This document shows, in pieces, positions 34,617 through 45,192 of a stretch of 64,000 nucleotides of DNA. Under the pieces are notes generated by a model. It worked only from the letters and a program-made list of their open reading frames with translations. It had not been told where the DNA came from and did no database searches. Source of the stretch: Aquabacterium fontiphilum. GTDB lineage: Bacteria > Pseudomonadota > Gammaproteobacteria > Burkholderiales > Burkholderiaceae_C. Location of the stretch: positions 1 to 64,000 of the forward strand of contig NZ_JAAAPN010000014.1 of the NCBI RefSeq assembly GCF_009909205.1, given 5' to 3'. Position 1 is the stretch's first letter; each line of letters starts with the position of its first letter. The position numbers and the translations under genes were made by a program.

Positions 34617-35504
34617 TCAGGCCAGCGCCAGGGCACGGCGCATGTCTTCGCTCGCCTTGACCGGATCGCGCTGGTGCTTGTCGAACGCGGCCAGCCACTC
34701 TTCGTAGCCGGGCTGCTCGGCCTCTTGCCAGGGATGGTAGCCAGGCTTGTAGTACGTCCAGTAGTGCTTGTGCATGGGGGCCAGCAGACCGCCCGGCTTG
34801 AACAGCCACCACAGCCCCCCGGCCATCATCTTCAGGCGCTCGCCGCGCGTAAAGCCGTCGTGAATCATCAACTGACGCTGCACGGCAAAGATCACGTAAG
34901 GGAACATCAGCGATGCGTGCACCAGGCCCAACACCCGCTTGAAATAGCCCACCTTGGCGTAATCGATCATCACGTCGTAGGCGACACCCTTGTGCTCGAC
35001 CTCTTCAATGGCGTGCCAGGCGTACATGGCGCGCACACGGTGGTCGGCCTCTTTCATGACGTCACGCTTGTCGAACAGGCTGTGCGCGATGATGGAGGTG
35101 AAGTGCTCCAGCGCCGAGGTCAGCGACAAGGTGTGCTGCTTGCTGTATTTGCTGCGGTACTGCTTGTTGAGCAGGGTGTCGATGAAATCGGTGAGCTTGT
35201 CGACATCCACGCCCTGGCGACGCAGGCGGTCATTGTCCTGGCGGTGGACCATGCTGTGCTGCGCTTCCTGGATGTTGAAATCCTTGATCTCTTGCAGCAT
35301 TTTCGGATCGGAGATCTGGTCGCGGTAGTCGCGCACGCAGTTCATGAAAAACTTCTCGCCGGGCGGGAAGATGATGGACAGCGCGTCCCAGAAACGCGAT
35401 TTGAACGGGTCGCCGCCGTACCAGTACTTCGGAATATCCTGATCCAGACCGAACTGGAGGCGCTCACGGGGCACGATCGGGTGCTTCGCGGTGTGTGTCG
35501 TCAT
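34617..35504 (-). CDS. PF10118-family predicted metal-dependent hydrolase (copy 1)
   Basis: 295 residues. It shares with its neighbour AKHPIVPRERLQFGLDQ, KYWYGGDPFKSRFWDALSII, FPPGEKFFMNCVRDYRDQ, FNIQEAQHSMVHRQDNDRL, and YAWHAIEEVEHKGVAYDVM. These are the conserved acidic and histidine motifs of the PF10118 family, with no signal peptide. The ATG at 35504 follows GGAGCAGCC. The region upstream holds a palindrome at 35618. The two copies probably arose by tandem duplication. Confidence 0.85.
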   Translation of the reverse strand: MTTHTAKHPIVPRERLQFGLDQDIPKYWYGGDPFKSRFWDALSIIFPPGEKFFMNCVRDYRDQISDPKMLQEIKDFNIQEAQHSMVHRQDNDRLRRQGVDVDKLTDFIDTLLNKQYRSKYSKQHTLSLTSALEHFTSIIAHSLFDKRDVMKEADHRVRAMYAWHAIEEVEHKGVAYDVMIDYAKVGYFKRVLGLVHASLMFPYVIFAVQRQLMIHDGFTRGERLKMMAGGLWWLFKPGGLLAPMHKHYWTYYKPGYHPWQEAEQPGYEEWLAAFDKHQRDPVKASEDMRRALALA

Positions 35505-35617
35505 GGCTGCTCCTGTCAGGGAAGGGTCTTTCAACCGATAAAGACCAGTCTGAGGCCTTGAGCCGGCTCTAAACAGGATACTGCATGACACAAAGGGTTC
35601 CCTGCCGACACACGCAC

Positions 35618-35631
35618 GTCACATACGTGAC
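35618..35631. repeat. Palindrome nested in a larger inverted repeat upstream of the PF10118 gene
   Basis: GTCAC-ATAC-GTGAC at 35618-35631 is a perfect 5-base palindrome with 4-base spacer. It is flanked by TTCCCTGCCG (near 35598-35607) and CGGCAGGAAA (near 35647-35656), which pair with one mismatch. It lies 114 bases upstream of the PF10118 start and after the alaS stop, and could be an operator for the nearby AraC regulator. Confidence 0.45.
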
Positions 35632-35693
35632 CAATGCCCGTCAAAACGGCAGGAAACCCGTCAGAAAGGGTGGCATCGAGGGGGTGCCGCTCC

Positions 35694-38321
35694 TCAGACC
35701 CGCTCAGCCACCCAGGCCTGGACGCCCGCCAGCGCCTGTGGCAGCGCGGTGGCGTCGGTGCCACCGGCCATGGCCATGTCGGGCTTGCCGCCCCCCTTGC
35801 CGCCCACTTGCTGGGCGACGAAGTTGACCAACTCGCCGGCCTTGACCTTGGCAGTGGTGTCGGCCGTCACGCCAGCGGCCAGTTGCACCTTGCCACCGTC
35901 CACCGCGGCCAACACGATGGCCGCCGTCTTGAGCTTGTTCTTGAGCTGGTCCATGGTGTTGCGCAGCGTGGCGGCATCGGCGCCGTCGAGCTTGGCGGCC
36001 AGCACCTTCACACCCTTGACGTCGACAGCCTGGGCCACCAGTTCGTCACCCTGGGCGGACGCCAGCTTGCCCTTGAGTGCGGCGATTTCCTTTTCCAGCG
36101 CGCGGATCTGGTCCTGTGCGGCAGCCACGCGGGCCGGCACGTCGTGCGGCGTCGCTTTCAGCATGGCCGCCAGCCCATTGACGGTGCGTTCCAGGTTCTG
36201 GGTGTAGGCCAGCGCGTTGTCGCCCGTGATGGCCTCGACGCGACGCACCCCTGCGGCCACACCGCCTTCGGCAACGATCTTGAACAGACCGATGTCACCC
36301 GTGCGCTTGACGTGGGTGCCACCGCACAGCTCTTTGGAAGACCCGATGCTCAGCACGCGCACGGTTTCGCCATACTTCTCGCCGAACAGCATCATCGCGC
36401 CGCTCTTCTGGGCGTCTTCCAGCGCCATGACCTGGGCCTGCGCATCGGCGTTGGCCAGGATCTCGGCGTTGACCAGGGCTTCGATCTCGCGGATTTCTTC
36501 GTCGGTCAACGGCTGGCCGTGCGAGAAGTCGAAGCGGGTGCGGTCCGGGGTGACCTGCGAGCCCTTTTGCTGCACATGCTCGCCCAGCACCTCGCGCAGG
36601 GCCTTGTGCATCAGGTGGGTGGCGCTGTGGTTGCGGACCGTCTTGGCGCGCAGTTCGGCGTCGACCTTGGCGTTGACGGTGTCACCCACCTTGATGACGC
36701 CCTCGACCACGCGGCCGTGGTGGCCAAACACATCGGCCTGGATCTTGAGCGTGTCCTCCACCACGAAGCGGCTGGTGGCATTGCGCAGGTCACCGCTGTC
36801 GCCACACTGGCCGCCAGACTCGGCGTAGAACGGGGTGTGGTCCAGCACGATCACGGCGTCATCGCCAGCATTCGCCTGCTGCACCGACGCACCGTCGACG
36901 TAGATGGCGGTGACGGTGGTGGCCTCGCGGGCCAGGTGGTCGTAGCCGTGGAAGGTGGTGGCGGCGCCGCTGTACTCCAGCCCGGCGGCCATCTTGAACT
37001 TGCCGGCCGCACGGGCCTGCTCGCGCTGGCGGGCCATGGCGGCATCGAAGCCGGCCTGGTCGACGGTGACGTCGCGCTCGCGGCAGACGTCGGCGGTCAG
37101 GTCGACCGGGAAGCCGTAGGTGTCGTGCAGCTTGAAGGCGGTTTCGCCGTCGATGACCTTGGCACCCGTGGCCAGGGCGCCTTCCAGGATTTCCATGCCA
37201 TTGGCAATGGTCTGGAAGAAGCGCTCTTCTTCGGTCTTGAGCACCTCGGTGATGCGCTTTTCGTTCTGGCGAAGCTCGGGATAGGCCTCACCCATCTCGG
37301 CGACCAGCGCCGCCACGAGCTTGTGGAAGAAGGGGGTGCGAGCGCCCAGCTTGTAGCCGTGGCGGATGGCGCGGCGGGTGATGCGGCGCAGCACGTAGCC
37401 ACGGCCCTCGTTGCTGGGGATGACGCCGTCGGCGACGGTGAACGAGCAGGCGCGGATGTGGTCGGCAATCACCTTAAGGCTTGGGCTGTTGGCGTCGAAA
37501 CCTTCGCCACCGGAAGCCGTGACAGCAGAACGCGCAGCAGCCAGCAGGTTCTGGAACAGGTCGATATCGTAGTTGCTGTGCTTGCCCTGAAGCACGGTGG
37601 CGATGCGCTCCAGGCCCATGCCCGTGTCCACCGAGGGCTTGGGCAGCGGGTGCATCACGCCGTCTTCGGTGCGGTTGAACTGCATGAAGACGTTGTTCCA
37701 GATCTCGATGTAGCGGTCGCCGTCTTCGTCGGGGCTGCCTGGGGGGCCGCCGGCCACGTCGGGGCCGTGGTCGTAGAAGATCTCGGTGCAGGGTCCGCAA
37801 GGGCCGGTGTCGCCCATCATCCAGAAGTTGTCGGACATGTAGCGGCCGCCCTTGTTGTCGCCGATGCGCACGATGCGCTCGGCGGGCACGCCCACCTGCT
37901 TGTTCCAGATCTCGTAGGCCTCGTCGTCTTCCTGGTAGACGGTGACCCAGAGCTTGTCCTTCGGGAGCTTGAAGTGCTCGGTCAACAGCTCCCAGGCGTA
38001 GGTGATCGCATCCTTCTTGAAGTAATCGCCAAAGCTGAAGTTGCCCAGCATCTCAAAGAAGGTATGGTGGCGCGCGGTGTAGCCCACGTTGTCCAGGTCA
38101 TTGTGCTTGCCGCCCGCGCGGATGCACTTCTGCGAGGTGGTGGCCCGGGTGTAGGGGCGCTTGTCGAAGCCCAGGAACACGTCCTTGAACTGGTTCATGC
38201 CCGCATTGGTGAACAGCAGCGTGGGGTCGTCACCCGGGACCACAGGGCTGGACGCCACGATGGTGTGGCCCTTGGACTGGAAGTACTCCAGGAAGGTCTT
38301 GCGGATGTCGGCTGCTTTCAT
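35694..38321 (-). CDS. alaS: Alanyl-tRNA synthetase
   Basis: 875 residues. The aminoacylation domain starts [20 protein letters not shown] and has [19 protein letters not shown]. The editing domain zinc ligands are [11 protein letters not shown] and [11 protein letters not shown]. The C-terminal DHHA1 part with the heptad-rich linker is present to the end. It charges tRNA-Ala and clears mis-charged Ser and Gly. An open frame continues 565 codons upstream on this strand, but it is antisense to the aldehyde dehydrogenase gene and not part of the protein. Confidence 0.98.
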   Translation of the reverse strand: MKAADIRKTFLEYFQSKGHTIVASSPVVPGDDPTLLFTNAGMNQFKDVFLGFDKRPYTRATTSQKCIRAGGKHNDLDNVGYTARHHTFFEMLGNFSFGDYFKKDAITYAWELLTEHFKLPKDKLWVTVYQEDDEAYEIWNKQVGVPAERIVRIGDNKGGRYMSDNFWMMGDTGPCGPCTEIFYDHGPDVAGGPPGSPDEDGDRYIEIWNNVFMQFNRTEDGVMHPLPKPSVDTGMGLERIATVLQGKHSNYDIDLFQNLLAAARSAVTASGGEGFDANSPSLKVIADHIRACSFTVADGVIPSNEGRGYVLRRITRRAIRHGYKLGARTPFFHKLVAALVAEMGEAYPELRQNEKRITEVLKTEEERFFQTIANGMEILEGALATGAKVIDGETAFKLHDTYGFPVDLTADVCRERDVTVDQAGFDAAMARQREQARAAGKFKMAAGLEYSGAATTFHGYDHLAREATTVTAIYVDGASVQQANAGDDAVIVLDHTPFYAESGGQCGDSGDLRNATSRFVVEDTLKIQADVFGHHGRVVEGVIKVGDTVNAKVDAELRAKTVRNHSATHLMHKALREVLGEHVQQKGSQVTPDRTRFDFSHGQPLTDEEIREIEALVNAEILANADAQAQVMALEDAQKSGAMMLFGEKYGETVRVLSIGSSKELCGGTHVKRTGDIGLFKIVAEGGVAAGVRRVEAITGDNALAYTQNLERTVNGLAAMLKATPHDVPARVAAAQDQIRALEKEIAALKGKLASAQGDELVAQAVDVKGVKVLAAKLDGADAATLRNTMDQLKNKLKTAAIVLAAVDGGKVQLAAGVTADTTAKVKAGELVNFVAQQVGGKGGGKPDMAMAGGTDATALPQALAGVQAWVAERV

Positions 38322-38468
38322 GCGGCGGCTTTCAGGGTTCGACGGTGAGGTGACGTTGGGTGCCCGCGACGACGCCCGCGCGAGAGGCGCGGCTTGGGCG
38401 AAGCCCTCAATTATAGGTTTCGGGGGTGACCTATGATGGTGCGCGAATCGGTACACGGAAGCCATGCC

Positions 38469-39968
38469 ATGACGAACCAGCCCTTTGCCCTGCCCGCCCC
38501 GCTCGCCAGCCTGCAGGATGCGGCCCTGCTGCGCACACAGGCGTTCGTTAACGGCCAGTGGCTGGAGACCGCCGCGCGCTTTGCCGTGATCGACCCGGCC
38601 ACCGGGACGGAGCTGGCGCGCGTGTCCAATCTGGGCGCGGCCGAGGCGCAGGAGGCCATCGCCGCAGCCAACCGGGCCTGGCCCGCCTGGCGTGCGCTGA
38701 CAGCCAAGGCGCGTGGCGCCATCATGATGAAGTGGTTTCACCTCATCCACCAGCACGCCGACGACTTGGCCCGCATCCTGACGGCCGAGCAAGGCAAACC
38801 GCTGGCCGAAGCCAAGGGCGAGGTGGCCTACGGCGCCAGCTTCATCGAATGGTTTGCCGAAGAAGCGCGCCGGGTGTATGGCGAGACGATTCCCACCACC
38901 GACCCCAGCAAGCGTTACCTGGTGATGCGCCAGCCCATCGGCGTGTGCGCGGCGATCACGCCCTGGAACTTCCCGATCGCGATGATCACGCGCAAGGTGG
39001 CGCCGGCCCTGGCGGCGGGCTGCCCGGTGGTGATCAAGCCGGCGGAGGCCACCCCGCTGTCGGCGCTGGCCTTGGCCGAGTTGGCCCAGCGCGCAGGCAT
39101 GCCGGCTGGCGTGCTCAACGTGCTGACGGCCGACGGGCGCCAGTCGATCGATGTCGGCCAGGCGCTGTGCAGCAGCGACGTGGTGCGCCACCTGTCGTTC
39201 ACCGGCTCGACTGAAGTCGGCCGCATCCTGATGGCGCAATGCGCGCCCACCATCAAGAAGCTGGCACTCGAGTTGGGCGGGAACGCGCCCTTCATCGTCT
39301 TCGATGACGCCGATCTGGATGCCGCCGTCGAAGGCGCGCTGATCAGCAAGTACCGCAATGCGGGGCAGACCTGCGTCTGCGCCAACCGCCTGTATGCGCA
39401 GGCCGGCATTTACGATGACTTCGTGACCCGGCTGGCCCAGAAAGTGGGCGAAATGCGTGTGGGCAACGGCTTTGAGCCAGGCGTGACGCAGGGCCCGCTG
39501 ATCGATGGCGAAGCGCTCGGCAAAGTCGAGGCCATGGTGGGCGATGCGCTCGTCAAGGGCGCACGCGTGGTGGTGGGTGGGCAGCGGGCCGATGTGGCCG
39601 GCGGCCACTTTTATCAACCGACCGTGCTGGCCGACGTCAACGCCAGCATGCGCATGGCGCGCGAAGAAATCTTTGGCCCGGTGGCGCCGGTGTTCAAGTT
39701 CGACACCGAGGCCGATGCGATTGCGCTGGCCAATGACACCGAGTTCGGGCTGGCCAGCTACTTCTACAGCCGCGACGTGGGCCGCATCTTCCGCGTGGGC
39801 GAGGCGCTGGAGTACGGCATGGTGGGCATCAACACCGGGCTGATCTCGACCTGCGAAGTGCCGTTTGGCGGCGTCAAGCAATCGGGCCTGGGCCGCGAGG
39901 GTGCGCGTCAGGGCATCGACGATTACCTGGAAACCAAATACCTCGCGCTGGGCGGGCTGGACCGCTGA
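38469..39968 (+). CDS. gabD: NAD(P)-dependent succinate-semialdehyde dehydrogenase-type aldehyde dehydrogenase
   Basis: 499 residues. The cofactor region is [20 protein letters not shown] with [16 protein letters not shown]. The catalytic Glu is in [20 protein letters not shown] and the catalytic Cys in [16 protein letters not shown], where the QTCVC pair is typical of GabD. The C-terminal block [14 protein letters not shown] is standard. The likely reaction is oxidation of succinate semialdehyde to succinate, but GabD-like enzymes can use glutarate semialdehyde too. The ATG at 38469 gives the usual N-terminus. It is divergent from alaS. Confidence 0.88.
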   Translation: MTNQPFALPAPLASLQDAALLRTQAFVNGQWLETAARFAVIDPATGTELARVSNLGAAEAQEAIAAANRAWPAWRALTAKARGAIMMKWFHLIHQHADDLARILTAEQGKPLAEAKGEVAYGASFIEWFAEEARRVYGETIPTTDPSKRYLVMRQPIGVCAAITPWNFPIAMITRKVAPALAAGCPVVIKPAEATPLSALALAELAQRAGMPAGVLNVLTADGRQSIDVGQALCSSDVVRHLSFTGSTEVGRILMAQCAPTIKKLALELGGNAPFIVFDDADLDAAVEGALISKYRNAGQTCVCANRLYAQAGIYDDFVTRLAQKVGEMRVGNGFEPGVTQGPLIDGEALGKVEAMVGDALVKGARVVVGGQRADVAGGHFYQPTVLADVNASMRMAREEIFGPVAPVFKFDTEADAIALANDTEFGLASYFYSRDVGRIFRVGEALEYGMVGINTGLISTCEVPFGGVKQSGLGREGARQGIDDYLETKYLALGGLDR

Positions 39969-39984
39969 CAGCACCACACAAATG

Positions 39985-40011
39985 ACAAAGCAGGCGCGAG
40001 GCCTGCTTTGT
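39985..40011. terminator. Stem-loop terminator between gabD and tRNA-Gly
   Basis: ACAAAGCAGGC (39985-39995) and GCCTGCTTTGT (40001-40011) form a perfect 11-base stem with a 5-base loop. It can serve gabD on the plus strand and the tRNA on the minus strand, whose 3' end is 6 bases away. Confidence 0.8.
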
Positions 40012-40017
40012 GACATG

Positions 40018-40091
40018 TGGAGCGGGCGATGGGAATCGAACCCACGTCTTGAGCTTGGGAAGCTCAGGTCCTACCATTGAACGACGCCCGC
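40018..40091 (-). tRNA. tRNA-Gly (anticodon CCC)
   Basis: On the minus strand the gene starts GCGGGCG at 40091 and ends CGCCCGCT followed by an encoded CCA (40020-40018). The acceptor arms pair in seven bases. The anticodon arm TGAGC-TTCCCAA-GCTCA places anticodon CCC at 40059-40057. The T-arm GGGTTCGATTCCC is perfect. The overall sequence is very like enterobacterial glyU. CCC reads GGG codons. Confidence 0.95.
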
Positions 40092-40128
40092 GATGCGCTG
40101 CATTGTAGCGCGGGCGAGCGCCGATCCA

Positions 40129-40905
40129 TCAGGCTGACAGCTTGCGACGCGACACCAGCGCGATGCCGATCAGGCCCAGCCCGAGCATGGCCGCTGGCGA
40201 CGCCTCGGGAATGGCCGCGGCCACATAGGGCGCGCTGCTGATGGGCGTGCGCAAAGCGCCATTGATGTCGATCGTGATGGTGCCGAAGTCCAGGCCCACA
40301 AGGGGCGCCTGCAAAACCCTGCTCAGGTTCAGGCCCGACGCAAACGTGGCCAACGCCGAATCCGTGAACGTCAGATTCGTCAGCTTCTGGTGCATGTTGA
40401 GCGTAAGGCCGTTGAGGCCGATCTTCAGATCGGTCGCGTCGAATGAGTACAGCGACGCACGCTTCTGGGTGACTCCGTTGGCGGTGATGTCGGCCATGAC
40501 GAGCGAGGTGTCATAGTCGATGAAGAAATTGGCCAGCGTGACGTTGCGTGTGCCACGAGAGATCAGCAGCGCCGAGCCGGACGCCTCGCCCCACTCGGGT
40601 GTCACCAGATTGGCAAACGGCCAGAACCCGACCGAGACATCCACCTTGGTCACAGGCAGATTGAACGCGGACAGCACGCTCCCGTCAGCCAACACGGTGC
40701 CTTTGGCGTTCGTCGCATTGCCCAGCGCACTCATGGTCACGCCGGCCGCGGCCATGGCGTCATAAGCCTCCATCGAGAGCGCGAACACCGAGTTGGCCTG
40801 CACCCAGGTCGTGTCCAGGGTCAGCGCCTGGGCCGAGGGGGCAGACAGAGAAGCCGCCAGCGCCACGGCGCCGGTCAACGATTGGGTCCAGGTGGTGGCT
40901 TTCAC
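40129..40905 (-). CDS. Secreted PEP-CTERM-type protein, founder of a four-member paralog family in this window
   Basis: 258 residues from a GTG at 40905 preceded by AAGGAG. A signal peptide ends near APSAQALTL. The C-terminus is a sorting signal: [10 protein letters not shown], a hydrophobic helix [12 protein letters not shown], then RRKLSA, i.e. a PEA variant of the PEP motif recognised by exosortase. The body shares with the proteins at 52607, 53520 and 54423 the ordered blocks [43 protein letters not shown] and a [11 protein letters not shown]-like block. The role is unknown; PEP-CTERM proteins are usually sorted to the cell surface with exopolysaccharide. No exosortase is in this window. 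Confidence 0.72.
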   Translation of the reverse strand: MKATTWTQSLTGAVALAASLSAPSAQALTLDTTWVQANSVFALSMEAYDAMAAAGVTMSALGNATNAKGTVLADGSVLSAFNLPVTKVDVSVGFWPFANLVTPEWGEASGSALLISRGTRNVTLANFFIDYDTSLVMADITANGVTQKRASLYSFDATDLKIGLNGLTLNMHQKLTNLTFTDSALATFASGLNLSRVLQAPLVGLDFGTITIDINGALRTPISSAPYVAAAIPEASPAAMLGLGLIGIALVSRRKLSA

Positions 40906-41191
40906 GGTACTGCTCCTTGCAAAACACGGCTGTGTTGACCAGATGATGCGCTGTTCTCGGCCAAAAACAGATGGTTTTTCACCCTCTTCTCTGACGTTTC
41001 TGTCAATCCCCGATGAATATGCACACCCCCTGAATAAGGGGTGGGGCGAACGTGCGCCAAACCCGCAAAACCGCGCCGTGCAGACTGCACATTGCAGGCA
41101 TGGCCGCCCCAGCTCCAAGGGGCGCGCAGGGTTCTGTTGCACACTCACGCCTTCGCGTACATGCGCGCCATACGCCCGCCGCCCACCTGCC

Positions 41192-41944
41192 ATGCAGACT
41201 GATCCCCACGCTCCTCAAGACCCATCTGATTCGCCGACCGACACGCCGGCTTGCAGCGCGGATGGCGAGCCCCTTCACCGCCGCAGCATCCGCAGCTTCG
41301 TGATGCGCGCCGGCCGCACCACGGAAGGACAGGCGCGTGCCCTGGCCGAACTGGGGCCCCGCTTCGTACTGCCTTTCGCGCCCGCCCCACTGGACGCTGC
41401 GCAGGCGTTTGGCCGACAGGCACCCGTGGTGCTGGAGATCGGCTTTGGCATGGGCGACGCCACCGCCAAGATCGCCCAGGCGCTGCCCGACACCGACTTC
41501 ATCGGCTGCGAGGTGCACGAGCCGGGTGTCGGCGCGCTGCTCAAGCAGATCGGCGAGCGCGGCCTGGACAACCTGCGCCTGATCCGCCACGATGCCGTCG
41601 AGGTGCTGGAGCACATGATTCCGCCGGCCTCGCTGGCCGGCGTACACATTTTCTTTCCCGACCCCTGGCACAAGAAGCGTCATCACAAGCGCAGGCTCAT
41701 CCAGCCGTCTTTCGTGTCGCTGGTCGCCTCGCGGCTCGCCCCAGGGGGCTATTTGCATTGCGCCACCGACTGGCAGCCCTATGCCGAACAGATGCTGGCC
41801 GTGCTCGGCGAGGACACGAGCCTGGAGAACACCGCCGACGGCTATGCCGAGCGCCCGGCCTACCGGCCGCTGACCAAGTTCGAGAACCGCGGTCTGAAAC
41901 TGGGTCATGGCGTCTGGGACCTGGTGTTTCGCAAACGCGGCTGA
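41192..41944 (+). CDS. trmB: tRNA (guanine-N7-)-methyltransferase
   Basis: 250 residues. The SAM-binding motif is [18 protein letters not shown]. The family signature [20 protein letters not shown] follows, with [19 protein letters not shown] and the C-terminal [17 protein letters not shown]. It methylates G46 in the variable loop of tRNAs. The open frame runs 399 bases upstream into non-coding sequence, so the ATG at 41192, followed by a short disordered Asp/Pro-rich lead, was chosen. Confidence 0.95.
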   Translation: MQTDPHAPQDPSDSPTDTPACSADGEPLHRRSIRSFVMRAGRTTEGQARALAELGPRFVLPFAPAPLDAAQAFGRQAPVVLEIGFGMGDATAKIAQALPDTDFIGCEVHEPGVGALLKQIGERGLDNLRLIRHDAVEVLEHMIPPASLAGVHIFFPDPWHKKRHHKRRLIQPSFVSLVASRLAPGGYLHCATDWQPYAEQMLAVLGEDTSLENTADGYAERPAYRPLTKFENRGLKLGHGVWDLVFRKRG

Positions 41945-42054
41945 TCCTGCGGCGCGAGTCACACGCGGCCCTTCCCCTCCCCGTGGACGCCCGGCGCAGA
42001 TGGCGCTAGGCTGATGGCACGGGCCATGCCCGGGTAACTGGACAGGAGTGCGTA

Positions 42055-45000
42055 ATGGCCTTGCCCCCACTGCCCGACCCGTGGGACGACGAAGCGGCTG
42101 CGGTGGCCAGACACCTGACCGCGTTGCAGGCCTCGGGCCTGAGTTGGCCTGCGGTGGCGGACACGGCACGGCCGTGGCTGCAAACACTGCGTGACCACCC
42201 GGCGCCGTTTTGGGCCATGGAGGGCTTGCTGCAGGCCTACCCGCTGTCGTCGGCCCAGGGCCTGGCGCTGATGCGTTTGGCCGAAGCCTTGCTGCGCATC
42301 CCTGATCCTCAGACGGCGCAGTGCCTGCTGGACGACCAGCTCACACGCGGTGGCTTCGCCCACACCGCGCTGCCGCCCGACAGCCCACACCCCTGGTGGG
42401 AATCGCTTTCGCGCCGCGTGCTGAGCGTGGTGGCGCAGATGGCGCACGCCGGCAGCGCCGGTCACGACACCGGCTCGACGCTGACGGCTTTGCTGCGCGA
42501 TCTGGGACAAAGCGTCACCGTGCGTGCGACCGCGCACGCGGTACAGCTGCTGGGCGAGCAGTTCGTGCTGGCACCACAAATCGAGGATGCCTGGCGCCGC
42601 GCGCGGCTGGACAGCGAAGCCGCCCGACAACACGGCTGGCAGACCTGCTGGAGTTTTGACATGTTGGGCGAAGGCGCGCGCACCTGGGCCGACGCCGATC
42701 GCCATTTCGCCAGCTATGAACACGCGCTGAACCACCTGATCGATGCACCCGCGGTGGATGGGGACGGCGCGCGGGCGGCAAGCGGGCTGTCGATCAAGCT
42801 GTCTGCCCTGCATCCGCGCTTCGAAGCGGTGCGCGCCGAAGAGGTTGTGAGCCAGCTGACCCCGCGCCTGCGCAGCCTGGCCGTCTTGGCGGCCCACCAC
42901 CGCCTGCTGCTGACCATCGATGCCGAAGAAAGTGACCGACTTGAGCTGCAGTTGGCCGTGTTGCAGTCACTGCTGGCCGGGCTGGCCCAGGATACGCACG
43001 AAGCGGTGCGCAGCTGGGCGGGCCTCGGTGTGGCGGTCCAGGCCTATCAACTGCGCGCACCTGCAGTGATCGCGCGACTGGCCGAACTGGCACGCACCCA
43101 CGACCGCTTGCTCACCGTGCGGCTGGTCAAGGGCGCCTACTGGGACGGTGAGATCAAGCGCGCGCAGGAACTCGGCCTGCCCGGCTACCCCGTCTACACC
43201 TCGAAGGCACACACGGACCTGTCGTATCTCGCGTGCGCGCAGCAGTTGCTTTCCGAGGTCGAGGTGCTGCGCCCCCAGTTTGCCACCCACAACGCGGTCA
43301 CCATTGCTGCCGTCATGCACCTGGCCACGGCTGCCGGGGTCGGCCCGACCCAGTACGAGTGGCAGCGCCTGCATGGGATGGGCGACGCCACGTACGCCGC
43401 CATTCGGGCCGCACTGCCGCACGAAGCCATGGCGCCGGTGCGAGTTTACGCGCCGGTAGGCCCGCACCGCGACCTGCTGGCCTATTTGGTTCGACGGCTG
43501 CTGGAAAACGGCGCCAACAGCTCCTTCGTGCACCAGATGGCCGACGCCCACACCGATGTGGACGCCATGCTGGCGCCGCCATGGCGTGACGTACCGTTGC
43601 CCAGCATGCCGTCGCCGTGCGACGCCTGGGGCGATGACCATATGGTGGCCCCCGGTCGCGACCTCGCCCACGGCCCCCATCGCACCGCACTGCGCGATGC
43701 GGTGGCAGCCCGCGTGGCGCGCAGTGGCCCCGCCAACCCGCTCGCGCGTCTCGCTCTGACAGCCGACCAGATCCCCGCGATCATGATCAGCTTGCAGGCC
43801 GCCTGGCCAGACTGGGAGTCACGTGGCTGGGCCGCCCGCGCCGACGTGCTGATACAGGCCGCCAACCGCATGACTGCCGAACTGGACAGCTGGGCGGCCG
43901 AACTGGTGGCAGAGGCCCACAAAACGTTGCCCGACGCAGTGGCCGAGGTACGCGAAACCATCGACTTTGCACATTACTACGCACGCATGGCGCAGGCGTA
44001 CGCCGTGCCGCGCGGCCTTCCCGGCCCAGAAGGTGAACACAACAGCTGGCAGCTGCGCGGACGGGGCGTGTTCGTCTGCATTGCGCCATGGAACTTCCCT
44101 CTGGCCATCTTTGGCGGCCAGGTCATGGCCGCGCTGTTGGCAGGCAACGCGGTGGCGGCCAAATCCGCGCCGCAGACACCGGGCGTGGCAGAGCGATTCG
44201 TGCGCCTGCTACATGCATGCGGTGTACCGACCGGGGCACTGGTTCACGCACCTGGAGACGCCAGCGTGGGCGCGGCACTGGTCGCCCACCCGACGTGTGC
44301 CGGCGTGGCCTTCACAGGGTCCACCACCGCGGCCAAGCGGATCCAGCTCGCGCTCGCCGCACCAGATCGGCCCATCGTGCCCCTGATTGCCGAAACCGGC
44401 GGGCTCAACGCCATGATCGTCGACAGCAGCGCCCTGCCTGAGCAGGTGGTCGACGCGGTGATGCACAGTGCCTTTGGCAGCGCCGGCCAGCGCTGCTCTG
44501 CCCTGCGCCTGCTGTGCTTGCATGAGGCCGTGGCCACACCACTGGAGGCCATGCTGGCGGGTGCCTTGCAATGCCTGCGGGTGGGCGCGCCGGAGCACCC
44601 TGCCACCGACGTGGGCCCGGTCATCGACGAGGTGGCCGCGGGGCGGCTCCGTGCGTGGGAGCACACCCTGGACACCTGGGCGCGCGAACGACGCCGGGAG
44701 GTGATCTGCCTGGCACGGGCGACGCTGCACCCCGGCTGTCATGTGCGGCTGTTGCCAGACGGCCCGCCACGTCAGTGGATCGTGCCGTCGATCTGGCGCT
44801 TGCCCACGGTGGCCGACCTGGATGCGGAACACTTCGGGCCCATCCTGCACGTGGTGCACTGGGGCCCAGGCACTTCGGCGCCCACGCTGTCAGCGCTGAT
44901 CGACCAGATCAACGCCCGCGGCTTCGGACTCACAATGGGGCTGCACACACGCGTAGATGGCCGCATCGACGCGGTGGCCCGGGCCGCCCGCGTGGGCAAC

Positions 45001-45192
45001 TTGTATGTGAACCGCGGCATGACCGGCGCGGTGGTGGGTGCGCAACCCTTTGGTGGCCAGGGCTGGAGCGGCACAGGCCCCAAGGCGGGCGGGCCCCTCT
45101 ACCTCAGTCGCTTTGCGACCGAGCAGGTGATCAGCCACAATACCGCCGCAGCGGGCGGCAACGCCGCCCTGCTGGCTCAGCTTACTCGCTGA
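42055..45192 (+). CDS. putA: Bifunctional proline dehydrogenase / L-glutamate gamma-semialdehyde dehydrogenase
   Basis: 1045 residues. The FAD-binding proline dehydrogenase barrel (about residues 60-500) has RLVKGAYWDGEIKRAQE, FATHNAVTIAAVM, YEWQRLHGMG and RVYAPVGPHRDLLAYLVRR. The aldehyde dehydrogenase half (about 560-1045) has IAPWNFPLAIFGGQVMAALL, Glu780 in AETGGLNAMIVDSSALPEQV and the catalytic Cys814 in SAGQRCSALR. It converts proline to glutamate at the membrane surface. The N-terminal ribbon-helix-helix repressor domain and the C-terminal extension of long PutA proteins are absent, so it should not autoregulate by DNA binding. Confidence 0.96.
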   Translation: MALPPLPDPWDDEAAAVARHLTALQASGLSWPAVADTARPWLQTLRDHPAPFWAMEGLLQAYPLSSAQGLALMRLAEALLRIPDPQTAQCLLDDQLTRGGFAHTALPPDSPHPWWESLSRRVLSVVAQMAHAGSAGHDTGSTLTALLRDLGQSVTVRATAHAVQLLGEQFVLAPQIEDAWRRARLDSEAARQHGWQTCWSFDMLGEGARTWADADRHFASYEHALNHLIDAPAVDGDGARAASGLSIKLSALHPRFEAVRAEEVVSQLTPRLRSLAVLAAHHRLLLTIDAEESDRLELQLAVLQSLLAGLAQDTHEAVRSWAGLGVAVQAYQLRAPAVIARLAELARTHDRLLTVRLVKGAYWDGEIKRAQELGLPGYPVYTSKAHTDLSYLACAQQLLSEVEVLRPQFATHNAVTIAAVMHLATAAGVGPTQYEWQRLHGMGDATYAAIRAALPHEAMAPVRVYAPVGPHRDLLAYLVRRLLENGANSSFVHQMADAHTDVDAMLAPPWRDVPLPSMPSPCDAWGDDHMVAPGRDLAHGPHRTALRDAVAARVARSGPANPLARLALTADQIPAIMISLQAAWPDWESRGWAARADVLIQAANRMTAELDSWAAELVAEAHKTLPDAVAEVRETIDFAHYYARMAQAYAVPRGLPGPEGEHNSWQLRGRGVFVCIAPWNFPLAIFGGQVMAALLAGNAVAAKSAPQTPGVAERFVRLLHACGVPTGALVHAPGDASVGAALVAHPTCAGVAFTGSTTAAKRIQLALAAPDRPIVPLIAETGGLNAMIVDSSALPEQVVDAVMHSAFGSAGQRCSALRLLCLHEAVATPLEAMLAGALQCLRVGAPEHPATDVGPVIDEVAAGRLRAWEHTLDTWARERRREVICLARATLHPGCHVRLLPDGPPRQWIVPSIWRLPTVADLDAEHFGPILHVVHWGPGTSAPTLSALIDQINARGFGLTMGLHTRVDGRIDAVARAARVGNLYVNRGMTGAVVGAQPFGGQGWSGTGPKAGGPLYLSRFATEQVISHNTAAAGGNAALLAQLTR

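Noticed and set aside
35634-38348. 904-codon plus-strand frame opposite alaS
   Set aside because: Antisense mirror of a high-GC gene with no start context and no domain.
38322-40016. A minus-strand open frame of 1440 codons continuing upstream of alaS
   Set aside because: The first 565 codons are antisense to the aldehyde dehydrogenase gene and lack family motifs; AlaS clearly starts at 38321.
40018-40091. Integration of a mobile element at the tRNA-Gly 3' end
   Set aside because: The tRNA is intact with its terminator, and the adjacent PEP-CTERM gene shows no integrase or direct repeat of the tRNA end.
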